A stretch of DNA of 64,000 nucleotides from an uncultured Lachnospiraceae bacterium (GTDB taxonomy: Bacteria > Bacillota > Clostridia > Lachnospirales > Lachnospiraceae). Below are positions 25,414 to 34,513 of the stretch, piece by piece. Numbering within the stretch: position 1 is the stretch's first letter; every line of letters begins with the position of its first letter. The position numbers were made by a program, and so were the translations under genes. Where the stretch lies: the NCBI GenBank assembly GCA_910578645.1, contig CAJTQI010000004.1, forward strand, positions 186,001 through 250,000. The letters run 5' to 3'. The notes beneath the pieces are model-generated. The model had not been told where the DNA came from and searched no databases. It saw only the letters and a program-made list of their open reading frames with translations.

Positions 25414-26079
25414 TCACGCTTTTTTCGCACACAGGGCAATGACTGCATCGGCCACCTCGGCCGCTGTCATATCGGATGAATCTACCAATATGGCATCCGG
25501 CGCCTGGACAAGCGGTGAAAGCTCCCTCGTCATATCCTGGTGGTCCCGCTCAACAATATCCTTCTCAATCTCCTCAAGGTTGCATGCCACACCCTTTTCT
25601 TCCAGTTCTTTGTACCTCCTGAGTGCACGCACATGACTGTCCGCCGTCAAATACACTTTTACCTGGGCATTTGGCAGCACACATGTGCCGATATCCCTGC
25701 CGTCCATAACCACATCCTTGCTCGCCGCAAGTTTTTGTTGTAATTCTACCAATTTCTGTCTCACACCTGGATGAGGACTGCTTGCGGAGGCCATATTACC
25801 CACTTCCTCCGTCCTGATAAATCCGTTGACATTCTCCCCGTTTAAGAATACAATCTGTTCACCGTTCTCATAGCCGATAGAAATATCCGCTTCTTTACAC
25901 TTTTCACCGATTTTCTCTTTCTCCGACGACGCCACGCCCTCTCTAAGCAGATACAGCGCCATGGCACGGTACATGGCTCCCGTGTCCACATAGATATACC
26001 CTAACTTCTTTGCAATCATCTTCGCAATCGTACTCTTACCGGCGCCAGCCGGCCCGTCAATGGCAATATTAAAACTCAT
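25414..26079 (-). CDS. cmk: Cytidylate kinase
   Basis: Cmk phosphorylates CMP and dCMP. The 221-residue enzyme starts at the ATG at 26079 after AAAGAGG, giving the classic N-terminus 'NIAIDGPAGAGKSTIAK' with the Walker A loop. 'YVDTGAMYRAMALYLL', 'DGRDIGTCVLPNA' and 'RDHQDMTRELSPL' are the substrate and lid motifs. A longer frame to 26163 overlaps the upstream flavoprotein gene and is not used. Confidence 0.95.
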   Translation of the reverse strand: MSFNIAIDGPAGAGKSTIAKMIAKKLGYIYVDTGAMYRAMALYLLREGVASSEKEKIGEKCKEADISIGYENGEQIVFLNGENVNGFIRTEEVGNMASASSPHPGVRQKLVELQQKLAASKDVVMDGRDIGTCVLPNAQVKVYLTADSHVRALRRYKELEEKGVACNLEEIEKDIVERDHQDMTRELSPLVQAPDAILVDSSDMTAAEVADAVIALCAKKA

Positions 26080-26123
26080 CTCTATAACCTCTTTTCTTTT
26101 CGACTGATGTATAACCATGCATG

Positions 26124-27353
26124 CTACACGATACTGCTCCCCGCCAGATATCCGGTAGACCACGCAATCTGTAAGTTAAATCCACCCGTAACGGCATCCA
26201 AGTCAAGCACCTCTCCGGCAAAATAAAGTCCCTTCGCACATTTGGACTCCATCGTGGAAGGATTTACTTCTTTTACCCGGATGCCACCCTGTGTGATAAT
26301 CGCCTCCGCGTAATCCCGCAGTCCGCTCACATGCATCTGTAGCCCCTTTGTTATCTCCAAAAGCCTTGTACGCTCCTGCTTTGTAATTTCATGGATTTTC
26401 TTCTCCCCATCGATTCCGGACAAACTTACCATAACCGGCGTCAGTTTGGAAGGGTACAGTCCCGATATCACATTCTTAAACTGTTTGTTCGGATTCCCCT
26501 CGAAATCTCTCAAAATCCTTCTGTCCAACTGTTCCGCAGATAGCGCAGGCTTCAAGTCCAGTGTAACTACTACATTGTCTTTATCTTTACATTTTCCATA
26601 AAAACTGCTGGCAGACAGTACAAGCGGTCCGCTGATTCCGAAATGGGTAAAAAGCATTTCCCCAAACCCATCCCAGATTTTTTTCTTGCCGCATGACATC
26701 GTCAATGCAATATTTTTCAGTGAAAGCCCTTGTAAACTGGCACACCAGGACTCCGTTATCTCCATGGGTGCCAATGCAGGCGCGCATTCCTTCACCGTAT
26801 GCCCTAATTCCTGCGCCATACGGTAACCGTCGCCCGTAGAGCCTGTAGAGGGATAGGACAATCCGCCCGTGGCAAGCACCACGGCATCCGCCGCCTGCCT
26901 CTTACCGCCGGACAAAAGCACGCCTCCTATTTCCCCATTTTCCGCATATAACCCGTCAACCGTCGTGCGAAGCCTTATATCAACCTTTCTTCTTCTCAAC
27001 AGCCTCTCCAACGCCGCAATTACGTTCGAAGAGTGGTCGGAGACAGGAAAAACCCGCTCGCCGCGCTCTACTTTCAAGGGACATCCCGCTTCCTCCAGCA
27101 AGTCCATCATCTGTCTGTTATCGAAACATCCAAAAGCGCTGTAGAGGAACTTGGGATTACTCACTATATTCTCAAAAAGCTTGTCCTTCTCACAGACATT
27201 GGTCACATTGCACCGCCCTTTACCCGTGATGAAAAGCTTTTTTCCTAATTTCTCATTCTTTTCAAAAAGCACAACGCTGTGCCCATGCCCGGCAGCCGCA
27301 TAAGCAGCTATCATTCCGGCAGCGCCGCCGCCGACTACGATTACATTGCCCAT
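26124..27353 (-). CDS. BaiN/YhiN-type flavoprotein (NAD(P)/FAD oxidoreductase)
   Basis: The 409-residue protein belongs to the HI0933/YhiN/BaiN family. The FAD dinucleotide fold is at the N-terminus (VIVVGGGAAGMIAAYAA), followed by 'FEKNEKLGKKLFITGKGRCNVTN', a signature of this group. 'VVLATGGLSYPSTGSTGDGYRMA' is in the middle and 'FAGEVLDLDAVTGGFNLQIAWSTG' near the end. Members named BaiN have been linked to bile-acid dehydroxylation, but most are uncharacterised. Nothing else in the window supports a bile-acid role. It precedes cmk on the same strand, 44 nt away. Confidence 0.9.
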   Translation of the reverse strand: MGNVIVVGGGAAGMIAAYAAAGHGHSVVLFEKNEKLGKKLFITGKGRCNVTNVCEKDKLFENIVSNPKFLYSAFGCFDNRQMMDLLEEAGCPLKVERGERVFPVSDHSSNVIAALERLLRRRKVDIRLRTTVDGLYAENGEIGGVLLSGGKRQAADAVVLATGGLSYPSTGSTGDGYRMAQELGHTVKECAPALAPMEITESWCASLQGLSLKNIALTMSCGKKKIWDGFGEMLFTHFGISGPLVLSASSFYGKCKDKDNVVVTLDLKPALSAEQLDRRILRDFEGNPNKQFKNVISGLYPSKLTPVMVSLSGIDGEKKIHEITKQERTRLLEITKGLQMHVSGLRDYAEAIITQGGIRVKEVNPSTMESKCAKGLYFAGEVLDLDAVTGGFNLQIAWSTGYLAGSSIV

Positions 27354-27377
27354 TTTTTTCCTGTACTCTTTCTACCC

Positions 27378-28307
27378 TCAGACATCCTTTTTACGCAGAG
27401 AGTAATTCAGCATCGGTTCTTCGTCAATAAAATTAATCTCGTCATTTAAGTATACTTGATAATTGTTCCATGCTTCTTCCAAATTTTTTAGATTCTTCTT
27501 GACTTCCTCCGGGCGTTTCAGGCACATGGCCACCACAAGGGCATTAATCACGCTCAAAGGGGCTACAAGAGAATCTACGATAGACACCATATCGCTCCTG
27601 GCAAGCAGATTGCATGAAGAGTACAGGTTCATAGGGGAATGCACGGTGTCCGTGACCGCAATCACCTTGGCATTTCTGTCATTGGCAAACTCCATCGCTT
27701 TGAGTGTGCGCATCGAGTACCTGGGAAAGCTGATACCCACCATGGCATCCTGTTCGTCAATGCGTATCATCTGTTCAAATGTCTCCGAGACACTTGTGGT
27801 ATTTAAGAGAATCACATTCCCTCTAATCATATTCAAATAAAAATGCAAGAAATCTGCCAATGGCGCACAGCTTCTGACACCCATCACGTAGACATTCCTC
27901 GCTTCTAATATAATGTCCACCGCCGTCTCGAAAGCCACCGGGTCAAGATGCTGTATCGTATCCTGAAGCTTCTCTATATCAGATTCCAACACAGAAGTCA
28001 ATATCTCCGACTGCGTGCTTTTGCCATATTTAGCGCCGATTTTCTGCACGGAATTAATCTTATTCTGTACCCAATCCTCCAAATCTCTCTGGAACTCAGG
28101 ATATCCATTATACCCAATAAACATCGCATAGCGGACAACTGTGGATTCGCTTACTCCCACTGTGTCACCGAGCTTGGCGGCGGTCATAAACACCGCCTGG
28201 TCATAGTGGTCGTAAATAAAGGCCGAAATTGCTTTCTGTCCTTTACTCATTTTGCTGTAATGTTCATTGATTCTTGTAATAATATCATAACGATTCTCGA
28301 TAGCCAT
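27378..28307 (-). CDS. MurR/RpiR family transcriptional regulator
   Basis: The N-terminal 80 residues form an RpiR-type helix-turn-helix ('LGDTVGVSESTVVRYAMFIGYNGYPEFQRDL'). A SIS sugar-phosphate isomerase-like domain follows at about 120-255 ('ARNVYVMGVRSCAPLADFLHFYL', 'VGISFPRYSMRTLKAMEFA', 'VIAVTDTVHSP'). SIS domains bind phosphosugars as effectors. There is no sugar operon next to it. It is 24 nt upstream of the flavoprotein gene. Confidence 0.9.
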   Translation of the reverse strand: MAIENRYDIITRINEHYSKMSKGQKAISAFIYDHYDQAVFMTAAKLGDTVGVSESTVVRYAMFIGYNGYPEFQRDLEDWVQNKINSVQKIGAKYGKSTQSEILTSVLESDIEKLQDTIQHLDPVAFETAVDIILEARNVYVMGVRSCAPLADFLHFYLNMIRGNVILLNTTSVSETFEQMIRIDEQDAMVGISFPRYSMRTLKAMEFANDRNAKVIAVTDTVHSPMNLYSSCNLLARSDMVSIVDSLVAPLSVINALVVAMCLKRPEEVKKNLKNLEEAWNNYQVYLNDEINFIDEEPMLNYSLRKKDV

Positions 28308-28397
28308 CTTTTAGCAGTTATGCCCTTCCGGATTATTCCCGCGGGCAATGAATGCCGCGGGGGTGTCATACCCCGTTATTTACACAGGAGTATTTGA

Positions 28398-28949
28398 TTA
28401 TACATTCAAAAAAGCCTGGTAGGATTCCTCCAAGAGCTTAATTGTATCTTCTTCCTGTAAATCATAATCACCGGTCAGGGACATACATGCCGAACCATGG
28501 ATAAAAATCCACATCCGCATAAACATGCCGCCCGGGTCTTTGCACCCATGGACTTTCGCGTTATTAATCTCCCTGACCACTGCCCCGGTCTCACCGTTTA
28601 GGATGTCATACAGACTCTTTCCATGCCTGTTTTCGTCCATAAAAAGCAGCTTAAATAATTTCTGTTCGTCCTGTGCAAAACGGATATATGCAAGTCCCAT
28701 ATTCACGAAAGGAGTGTCACTTGTCTTCGGAAAGCCCATATAGTAATCACGAAAGAAAACAATCGCCTTATTGTAAAGGTCATCCCCCAATTCTTCCATG
28801 TTCCTGTATACCCGAAAGATTGGCTGTGTGGAACATCCGGCCTTCGCAGCCAGAGTCCTCGCACTCACCTGCGAAAAACCATCCTGCCTGGTCATCTGAA
28901 ATGCCGCATTCAGTATTTCTTCTTTCGTAATCGTCTCTTTTCTTGCCAT
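28398..28949 (-). CDS. TetR/AcrR family transcriptional regulator
   Basis: The 183-residue protein has the TetR N-terminal HTH at residues about 1-48 (KEEILNAAFQMTRQDGFSQVSARTLAAKAGCSTQPIFRVY). Its C-terminal ligand domain resembles the WHG type ('FVNMGLAYIRFAQDEQKLFKLLFM' with 'LYDILNG'). The ATG at 28949 follows GAGAGGG; the longer frame to 28997 would cover the promoter and is rejected. It has its own promoter and a palindrome that is probably its operator. Targets unknown; it may be autoregulated. Confidence 0.88.
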   Translation of the reverse strand: MARKETITKEEILNAAFQMTRQDGFSQVSARTLAAKAGCSTQPIFRVYRNMEELGDDLYNKAIVFFRDYYMGFPKTSDTPFVNMGLAYIRFAQDEQKLFKLLFMDENRHGKSLYDILNGETGAVVREINNAKVHGCKDPGGMFMRMWIFIHGSACMSLTGDYDLQEEDTIKLLEESYQAFLNV

Positions 28950-28991
28950 AGGACATACCCTCTCTCGTATCATAAAAATATCATCTTTTGG

Positions 28992-29032
28992 TAACATATG
29001 TTATTATAATATAACCTATATTGTCAAGTCAA
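28992..29032 (-). promoter_or_regulatory. TetR gene promoter with palindromic operator
   Basis: On the minus strand TTGACT (29032-29027), an 18-nt spacer and TATAAT (29008-29003) form a strong promoter. TAACATATGTTA (28992-29003), a perfect 12-bp palindrome, touches the -10 and covers the start point, a usual place for a TetR operator. Confidence 0.65.
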
Positions 29033-29078
29033 TCCCTTTATTGAAGATAACATATTGAAAAGAACTCTCTTATTCGAA

Positions 29079-29108
29079 AAGGGAATAAGCTACAAAGCTT
29101 ATTCCCTT
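29079..29108. terminator. Terminator-like hairpin after the decarboxylase operon
   Basis: A perfect 13-bp stem AAGGGAATAAGCT (29079-29091) with its complement (29096-29108) and a 4-nt loop, 69 nt beyond the stop of the oadA-like gene. Confidence 0.7.
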
Positions 29109-29176
29109 AAAATAGTTCTTTTTTATGAGTCTTTGCTGTCTAACGGACGCAGAATCCTCAATCCAACGCTCCTGTA

Positions 29177-30598
29177 TTAAACAGGATAAGCCCCGTTCTT
29201 CGTATCTGCAACGCCCATATCTACTTTCTCCTGCTGTGCCTGGCGATACTTAAAGAAATCGGTCGCAACCTGTGGGAACAGTGCATAGGACAATACATCT
29301 TCATCCTGCTGTTTCCATTCTTTCATCTCACTCTCCAGCTTATCCATCTCATTCTCAATCAAATCAGCGGGACGGCAGGTAATTCTCTTCTCACCAGGAA
29401 TAACCTTGTCGATAATCTCCTGGTTCATAGGCTTAACAGTCTGGCCATACTCACCGCGAAGGACAGCCTTCGTCTCCTTGGTCGCCATCTTGTATCTCTC
29501 GCCCATCAATACGTTAAACACAGCCTGTGTGCCGACAATCTGGGAAGAAGGTGTAACAAGCGGCGGCTCACCTAAGTCTTTACGAACCTCAGGAATCTCC
29601 CTGAGCACATCGTAATACTTATCTTCTGCATTCTGCTCTTTCAACTGGCTAACCATGTTGGAAAGCATACCACCCGGTACCTGGTACAGCAATGTCTTGA
29701 TATCAACGCCCATAACCTTCGGATTCAACAGGCCGCTAGCAAGGCATTCATCCCTGTAAGGTCTGAAATAATCCGCGATTTCAGCCAAAGTATTCTGGTC
29801 ATATCCGGTATCATAGGGTGTACCCTTAAATGTTTCAACCATAACCTCTGTTGCAGGCTGGGAAGTACCCATCGCAAAAGGAGAAATAGCACAGTCGATT
29901 ACGTCCACGCCTGCCTCCACTGCTTTTAAGTAAGTCATACTTGCAACACCGGAAGTATAATGTGTATGAAGCTGAATCGGAAGCTTAGTCACAGACTTCA
30001 TTGCGGAAATAAGCTCTGCAGCTTTATAAGGAACAAGCAGACCAGCCATATCTTTGATACAGATAGAGTCAGCGCCCATCTCTTCAATCTTCCTGGCCAT
30101 ATCCGTCCAATATTCCATTGTGTAAGCATCGCCCAATGTATAGGAAAGCGCTACCTGTGCATGCCCTCTGCCTTCCTGTTTCTTAACCTTGTTGGTTGCA
30201 TTAACGGCTTCCTGTAAGTTCCTAAGGTCATTCAAACAGTCGAAAATACGGATAATATCGATACCATTCGCGATAGATTTCTCCACGAAGCTGTCCACAA
30301 CGTCATCCGCATAGGGCCTGTAACCAAGAATATTCTGGCCTCTGAAAAGCATCTGAAGTTTCGTATTCTTGAATCCATCCCTGAGCTTTCTGAGTCTGTC
30401 CCATGGGTCTTCCTTCAGGAAACGCAAAGAAGCATCAAATGTAGCGCCGCCCCAACACTCTACAGCATGGTAGCCGACTTTATCCATTTTCTCCACGATT
30501 GGAAGCATCTTCTCTGTAGGCATTCTTGTTGCAATCAGAGACTGATGCGCATCACGGAGAACCGTTTCCATAATCTTAACTGGTTTTTGTTCTGCCAT
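29177..30598 (-). CDS. oadA: Oxaloacetate/pyruvate carboxyltransferase subunit (OadA-like)
   Basis: This 473-residue protein matches the carboxyltransferase part of oxaloacetate decarboxylase alpha, pyruvate carboxylase and the 5S subunit of transcarboxylase. Motifs are 'ETVLRDAHQSLIATRM', 'ECWGGATFDASLRFL', 'LRGQN'-like 'LFRGQNILGYRPYADDVV', 'CIKDMAGLL' and the metal-site 'LHTHYTSG'. It has the PYC_OADA conserved region after residue 300 but no C-terminal biotin domain; the biotin carrier is a separate gene in the same operon (31886). It probably moves CO2 between oxaloacetate/pyruvate and the carrier. It is the last gene of the operon. Confidence 0.9.
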   Translation of the reverse strand: MAEQKPVKIMETVLRDAHQSLIATRMPTEKMLPIVEKMDKVGYHAVECWGGATFDASLRFLKEDPWDRLRKLRDGFKNTKLQMLFRGQNILGYRPYADDVVDSFVEKSIANGIDIIRIFDCLNDLRNLQEAVNATNKVKKQEGRGHAQVALSYTLGDAYTMEYWTDMARKIEEMGADSICIKDMAGLLVPYKAAELISAMKSVTKLPIQLHTHYTSGVASMTYLKAVEAGVDVIDCAISPFAMGTSQPATEVMVETFKGTPYDTGYDQNTLAEIADYFRPYRDECLASGLLNPKVMGVDIKTLLYQVPGGMLSNMVSQLKEQNAEDKYYDVLREIPEVRKDLGEPPLVTPSSQIVGTQAVFNVLMGERYKMATKETKAVLRGEYGQTVKPMNQEIIDKVIPGEKRITCRPADLIENEMDKLESEMKEWKQQDEDVLSYALFPQVATDFFKYRQAQQEKVDMGVADTKNGAYPV

Positions 30599-30679
30599 TT
30601 TAATCCTCCATTCTTACTCAGCCTGCAGCACATACCTGCAGGCTTATATTTACGATTAAGATTTCTTTTATTTTGTCTC

Positions 30680-31825
30680 TTAGAATACGCCAAATACTGC
30701 CATAAATGTACCTGCAGCAACAGCCGTACCGATAACGCCTGCTACGTTAGGTCCCATAGCATGCATCAGAAGGAAGTTTGTAGGGTCAGCTTCTGCGCCA
30801 ACCTTCTGGGATACCCTCGCTGCCATCGGCACTGCAGACACACCTGCGGAACCAATCAATGGGTTAACCTTACCCTTCGTCAGTATGCACATCAGTTTAC
30901 CGAACAATACACCTGCCGCTGTACCGAATGCAAATGCAACCAGACCCAGGACAACAATGTTAATCGTATCCATATTCAGGAATGCTTCCGCGCTGGTAGT
31001 TGCTCCTACGGATGTACCAAGAATGATTACAACAATATACATAAGTGCGTTTGATGCCGTATCTGTCAACTGTCTTACAACACCGGATTCTCTAAACAGG
31101 TTACCTAACATCAACATACCGACAAGGGGAGCCGTGGTAGGAAGAATCAGGGAAACCACTACCGTTACAACGATGGGGAAAAGAATCTTCTCAAGCTTGC
31201 TGACAGGACGAAGCTGTCCCATCTTAATCTTTCTCTCCTTCTCCGTCGTAAAAAGCTTCATAATAGGCGGTTGTATAATCGGTACAAGCGCCATATAGGA
31301 ATATGCCGCTACCGCAATCGGTCCCATTAACGTAGTCTGTCCAAGCTTACCTGCAAGGAAAATAGATGTAGGACCATCCGCACCACCGATGATAGAGATT
31401 GCCGCCGCCGCTTTATCATTGAAACCTAAGAAAATCGCACCGAAATATGCGGCAAAAATACCAAACTGTGCCGCTGCTCCGAGAAGGAAACTCTTCGGAT
31501 TGGCAATCAACGGGCCAAAATCCGTCATCGCGCCGACGCCCATAAAAATCAGGGACGGCAGGATTGCCCATTCATCCAGTTTATAGAAATAGTACAGCAA
31601 ACCGCCGCCGGCGCCGTCCTCCCCGTAAGGAGCCATAATATCCGGATAGATATTTACAAGCAGCATACCAAACGCGATAGGAACAAGCAAAAGCGGTTCA
31701 AATCCTTTGGCGATTGCCAGATATAGAAATACAAGTGCTACGACAATCATAACATAGTTGCCCCATTCCAAGTTGAAGAATGCGGTCTGATGAATCAGAT
31801 TGTCAAGCGTCTCAACTATATACAT
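30680..31825 (-). CDS. oadB: Sodium-translocating decarboxylase beta subunit
   Basis: OadB/MmdB/GcdB decarboxylates carboxybiotin in the membrane and couples it to Na+ export. The 381-residue protein has about ten helices. The family motifs are 'LIFMGVGAMTDFGPLIANP', 'FGAIFLGFNDKAAAAISIIGGADGPTSIFLAGKL' with the conserved Asp, and the end 'LLMHAMGPNVAGVIGTAVAAG'. An AGGAGGTTAATAAA-type site precedes the ATG. Its place next to carrier and carboxyltransferase genes supports a complete pump. Confidence 0.95.
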   Translation of the reverse strand: MYIVETLDNLIHQTAFFNLEWGNYVMIVVALVFLYLAIAKGFEPLLLVPIAFGMLLVNIYPDIMAPYGEDGAGGGLLYYFYKLDEWAILPSLIFMGVGAMTDFGPLIANPKSFLLGAAAQFGIFAAYFGAIFLGFNDKAAAAISIIGGADGPTSIFLAGKLGQTTLMGPIAVAAYSYMALVPIIQPPIMKLFTTEKERKIKMGQLRPVSKLEKILFPIVVTVVVSLILPTTAPLVGMLMLGNLFRESGVVRQLTDTASNALMYIVVIILGTSVGATTSAEAFLNMDTINIVVLGLVAFAFGTAAGVLFGKLMCILTKGKVNPLIGSAGVSAVPMAARVSQKVGAEADPTNFLLMHAMGPNVAGVIGTAVAAGTFMAVFGVF

Positions 31826-31885
31826 TTTATTAACCTCCTGTAGTTTTTACTGTAGAAGCCTGTCCTCTGGAACAGGCGCTGACAA

Positions 31886-32263
31886 TTAGTTCAATGTTGC
31901 CAATAATGCACCCGCCTCAACAGCGTCGCCTACAGCTACATTAATACTTGCTACAGTACCATCCTGAGGAGCAACTACAGGAATTTCCATCTTCATGGCT
32001 TCCACGATTACGACAGCGTCGCCTTTCTTTACTGCCTGGCCTACACTTGCTTCAATCTTGAATACCTTACCTGCTGCGCCTGCTTCAATCTTTACGCTGC
32101 CTGCCGCACCGCTTGCTGCAGGAGCTGCCTTTGCTGCCGGAGCCGCTTTGGGAGCTGCCTTAGGTGCTGCGGGTGCCGCTGCACCCGGTGCGCCGCTTGT
32201 CGCCCCTTCTTCCACTACTACATCATATACGCTTCCGTTTACGGTGATTGTATAATTTTTCAT
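31886..32263 (-). CDS. Biotin carboxyl carrier protein of the decarboxylase
   Basis: The 125-residue carrier has an N-terminal segment (NYTITVNGSVYDVVVEE), a long Ala/Pro-rich flexible linker (about 24-54) and a C-terminal biotinyl domain. The biotinylation motif is E-A-M-K91-M-E in 'VVIVEAMKMEIPVVA'. It carries CO2 between the soluble carboxyltransferase and OadB. The ATG at 32263 is 8 nt after GGAGG; the ATG two codons upstream is too close to that site. Similar to MmdC/GcdC. Confidence 0.93.
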   Translation of the reverse strand: MKNYTITVNGSVYDVVVEEGATSGAPGAAAPAAPKAAPKAAPAAKAAPAASGAAGSVKIEAGAAGKVFKIEASVGQAVKKGDAVVIVEAMKMEIPVVAPQDGTVASINVAVGDAVEAGALLATLN

Positions 32264-32284
32264 TTTCATATCCTCCTATGACTC

Positions 32285-33016
32285 TTAGGCATTCTGCCAT
32301 TTACTCTTATTAGATTTTCTAATGGACCGTACTACGAATCCGTCTGTGGAACCGGAGCCTTCATAAGCCGCGATGGCTGCCGCTATCACCGCTACCAGCT
32401 CGGTATCGTCGGAAAGCTCTTCCTCCACTACAGCGGGCGCCGCTGCCTGTTGGGGCTGTACGCTGCTTGCCTGTGCCGCATCGGCTTTACGCCGTTTATT
32501 CTCCTCCACCTTGGAAATCAGGGTGAAACTGGAGATAATCAAACTAATCAATATCAAAACAACAAATACGGTTCCCATACCGATAAGTGTATTCATACCG
32601 GCTTTCAGCATAATTTCACCTGTAGAATAATGAACATTCGTCGTAATGCCCTCATAGCCGCCTGTCTCGCCATCAAGCACAATCTCTACCGTGGCGTTAT
32701 GGCTGGAACCGATTACATTGACGCTGATTGTCATGCCGTCTTCGTCAGCCGTCGCCGTACCGCCCTCCGTATGGTCAAACGTACCGATATCTTTCATAGC
32801 GCTTTCCCAACTAAGAAGTCCGGCATAGATTTCCGGTTGGCTCGCATAGTTCTCTATAGAACCCTCACTTACGATGGAGTCCATCTCTGCGACAAGCTGT
32901 TCGCCAAACGTCACCATGCTCTGTTCATTGGCAGGTCCGGCTGTCTCTTCTTCACCACATGCGCACAAGCCGACCATACAGGTAATCATACCTAATATTG
33001 CGAATAATTTTTTCAT
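32285..33016 (-). CDS. OadG-like gamma subunit with lipoprotein head
   Basis: The 243-residue protein ends in a typical OadG/MmdD part: one transmembrane helix (about 135-165, 'GMGTVFVVLILISLIISSF'), a charged linker with Pro/Ala/Gln, and a C-terminal segment 'DDTELVAVIAAAIAAYEGS' as in decarboxylase gamma chains. In front of it lies an unusual exported domain of about 110 residues that begins with a lipoprotein-like signal (MKKLFAILGMITCMVGLCAC). OadG proteins are normally about 80-130 residues. The start (ATG at 33016 or 33028) is uncertain because the AAAGGA site lies between the options in distance. Confidence 0.75.
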   Translation of the reverse strand: MKKLFAILGMITCMVGLCACGEEETAGPANEQSMVTFGEQLVAEMDSIVSEGSIENYASQPEIYAGLLSWESAMKDIGTFDHTEGGTATADEDGMTISVNVIGSSHNATVEIVLDGETGGYEGITTNVHYSTGEIMLKAGMNTLIGMGTVFVVLILISLIISSFTLISKVEENKRRKADAAQASSVQPQQAAAPAVVEEELSDDTELVAVIAAAIAAYEGSGSTDGFVVRSIRKSNKSKWQNA

Positions 33017-33033
33017 ATTAAGCATCATCCTTT

Positions 33034-34461
33034 CTAAACTGTACCGTGTTTTTTATCCGGACGGCCTTCGCTTTTTGTAGATAACATCTCGAATGCGCCG
33101 ATGACATATTTCCTGGTGTCTGCCGGCTCAACGACTTGGTCTACATATCCTCTCTTCGCCGCACTTACCACATTATTCTGGAGTGCCGCATACTCTTTTG
33201 CACATGCCTCAATGGCATCGGAACCTTGTCCATCACAGATAATCTTGGCCGCAAGCTTCGCATCCATCATGCCAATCTCTGCATCCGGCCATGCAATCGT
33301 GATATCCGCACCGATTGCCTTGGAATTCATAGCTACATAAGCGCTGCCATATGCTTTGCCGATTACCACGTTCACCTTCGGAACTGTCGCGTTTGCAAAA
33401 GCATATGTAAGCTTGCCTACAGCCTTCGCCATTCTCTTCTCAGCACATTTGTTCGCCGCAAATCCCTTTACATTCGTAAGAGAAAGTACAGGAATATCAA
33501 ATGCGTCACAGAAATTAATAAACTCTGCCGCCTTCTCTGCTCCTCTTGCGGTCAGCACCGCATCAAATTTATCCGTCACTTCGCCGTCTGCATTGTACAC
33601 TTCCGTACGGTTAGCAACAGCGCCTACGGTTGCGCCGTTTAACCTGATAAATCCGGCAACCATGTCCTTTGCATAATTCTGCTTAACTTCCACAAACACA
33701 CCGTCATCCGCAATCTGGGACAGTGCAATGGCCGTATCGCCTACACAGTTTACAATCTCTGCACATGCCCTGTTCAGGTCATCCGTGCAGTCTCCCACTG
33801 CAATTTCCGCGTTGTTGGCAGGCAACATGGAGACAAGTTCTCTAATCTGCATCATAATGGATGCTTCGTCCCCTACCATGTCCACCAGGCCGGTTTCCTC
33901 GCTCTGGAACGCTGCCGCAGATGTGTCGCATTTGGAAATTTCATTGCCTTCCAATGCATTCGGTGAATTTACGAACAATTTCGCTTTCTTCTCTTCCATG
34001 AACGCAAAATCCGTCATCGCAGGAATCAGGGCAAGCCCGCCGCCACAGCTTCCAAATACAGCAGTAATCTGCGGGATAACACCGCTTGCAAGCGCCTGTT
34101 TCATATAAATCTCACCGAAACCGTTCAAAGCATCCGTAGCCTCCTGCAGCCTGAGTCCGGCAGAATCGATTAAACCGATTACAGGCGCACCCATCTTCAT
34201 CGCCAAATCATAGAGGTTTGCAATTTTCTTCGCATGCATTTCGCCCACCGTCCCGTTCAGGACAGACGCGTCCTGGCTATACACATACACAAGATTACCG
34301 TCAATCACTCCATATCCGGTCACTACACCGTCAGAAGGAGTTTCTGCCTGTTTCAGATTGAAATCCGTAGCTCTCGCCGTTACGAGCGCGCCGACTTCAA
34401 CGAAACTGTTTTCATCGAGCAAAGCATTGATTCTTTGGCTCGCTTGAGAAGTAGTACTCAT
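33034..34461 (-). CDS. Acyl-CoA carboxyltransferase subunit (MmdA-like)
   Basis: The 475-residue protein belongs to the carboxyl_trans (12S/MmdA/PccB) family. Visible motifs include 'ASQRINALLDENSFVEVG', 'DGVVTGYGVIDGNLVYVYSQD', 'GAPVIGLIDSAGLRLQEA' and the oxyanion-hole glycines in 'FGSCGGGLALIPAM', plus 'AYGSAYVAMNSKAIGADITIAWPDAEIGMMDA'. Members transfer CO2 from methylmalonyl-CoA, glutaconyl-CoA or malonyl-CoA to biotin. It is the first gene of an operon that also codes for an OadA-like transferase. AGGG precedes the ATG at a short distance. Confidence 0.88.
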   Translation of the reverse strand: MSTTSQASQRINALLDENSFVEVGALVTARATDFNLKQAETPSDGVVTGYGVIDGNLVYVYSQDASVLNGTVGEMHAKKIANLYDLAMKMGAPVIGLIDSAGLRLQEATDALNGFGEIYMKQALASGVIPQITAVFGSCGGGLALIPAMTDFAFMEEKKAKLFVNSPNALEGNEISKCDTSAAAFQSEETGLVDMVGDEASIMMQIRELVSMLPANNAEIAVGDCTDDLNRACAEIVNCVGDTAIALSQIADDGVFVEVKQNYAKDMVAGFIRLNGATVGAVANRTEVYNADGEVTDKFDAVLTARGAEKAAEFINFCDAFDIPVLSLTNVKGFAANKCAEKRMAKAVGKLTYAFANATVPKVNVVIGKAYGSAYVAMNSKAIGADITIAWPDAEIGMMDAKLAAKIICDGQGSDAIEACAKEYAALQNNVVSAAKRGYVDQVVEPADTRKYVIGAFEMLSTKSEGRPDKKHGTV

Positions 34462-34513
34462 TTTTCAGCCCTCCATTTATCTTGATAATATATAATTAAA
34501 ACATAATTATTGC

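Noticed and set aside
28337..28381. GC-rich overlapping hairpins between the TetR and RpiR genes as a riboswitch
   Set aside because: Only short imperfect stems (CCCGCGG and GGGG types) are seen; they may be a weak terminator, but no known aptamer is visible.
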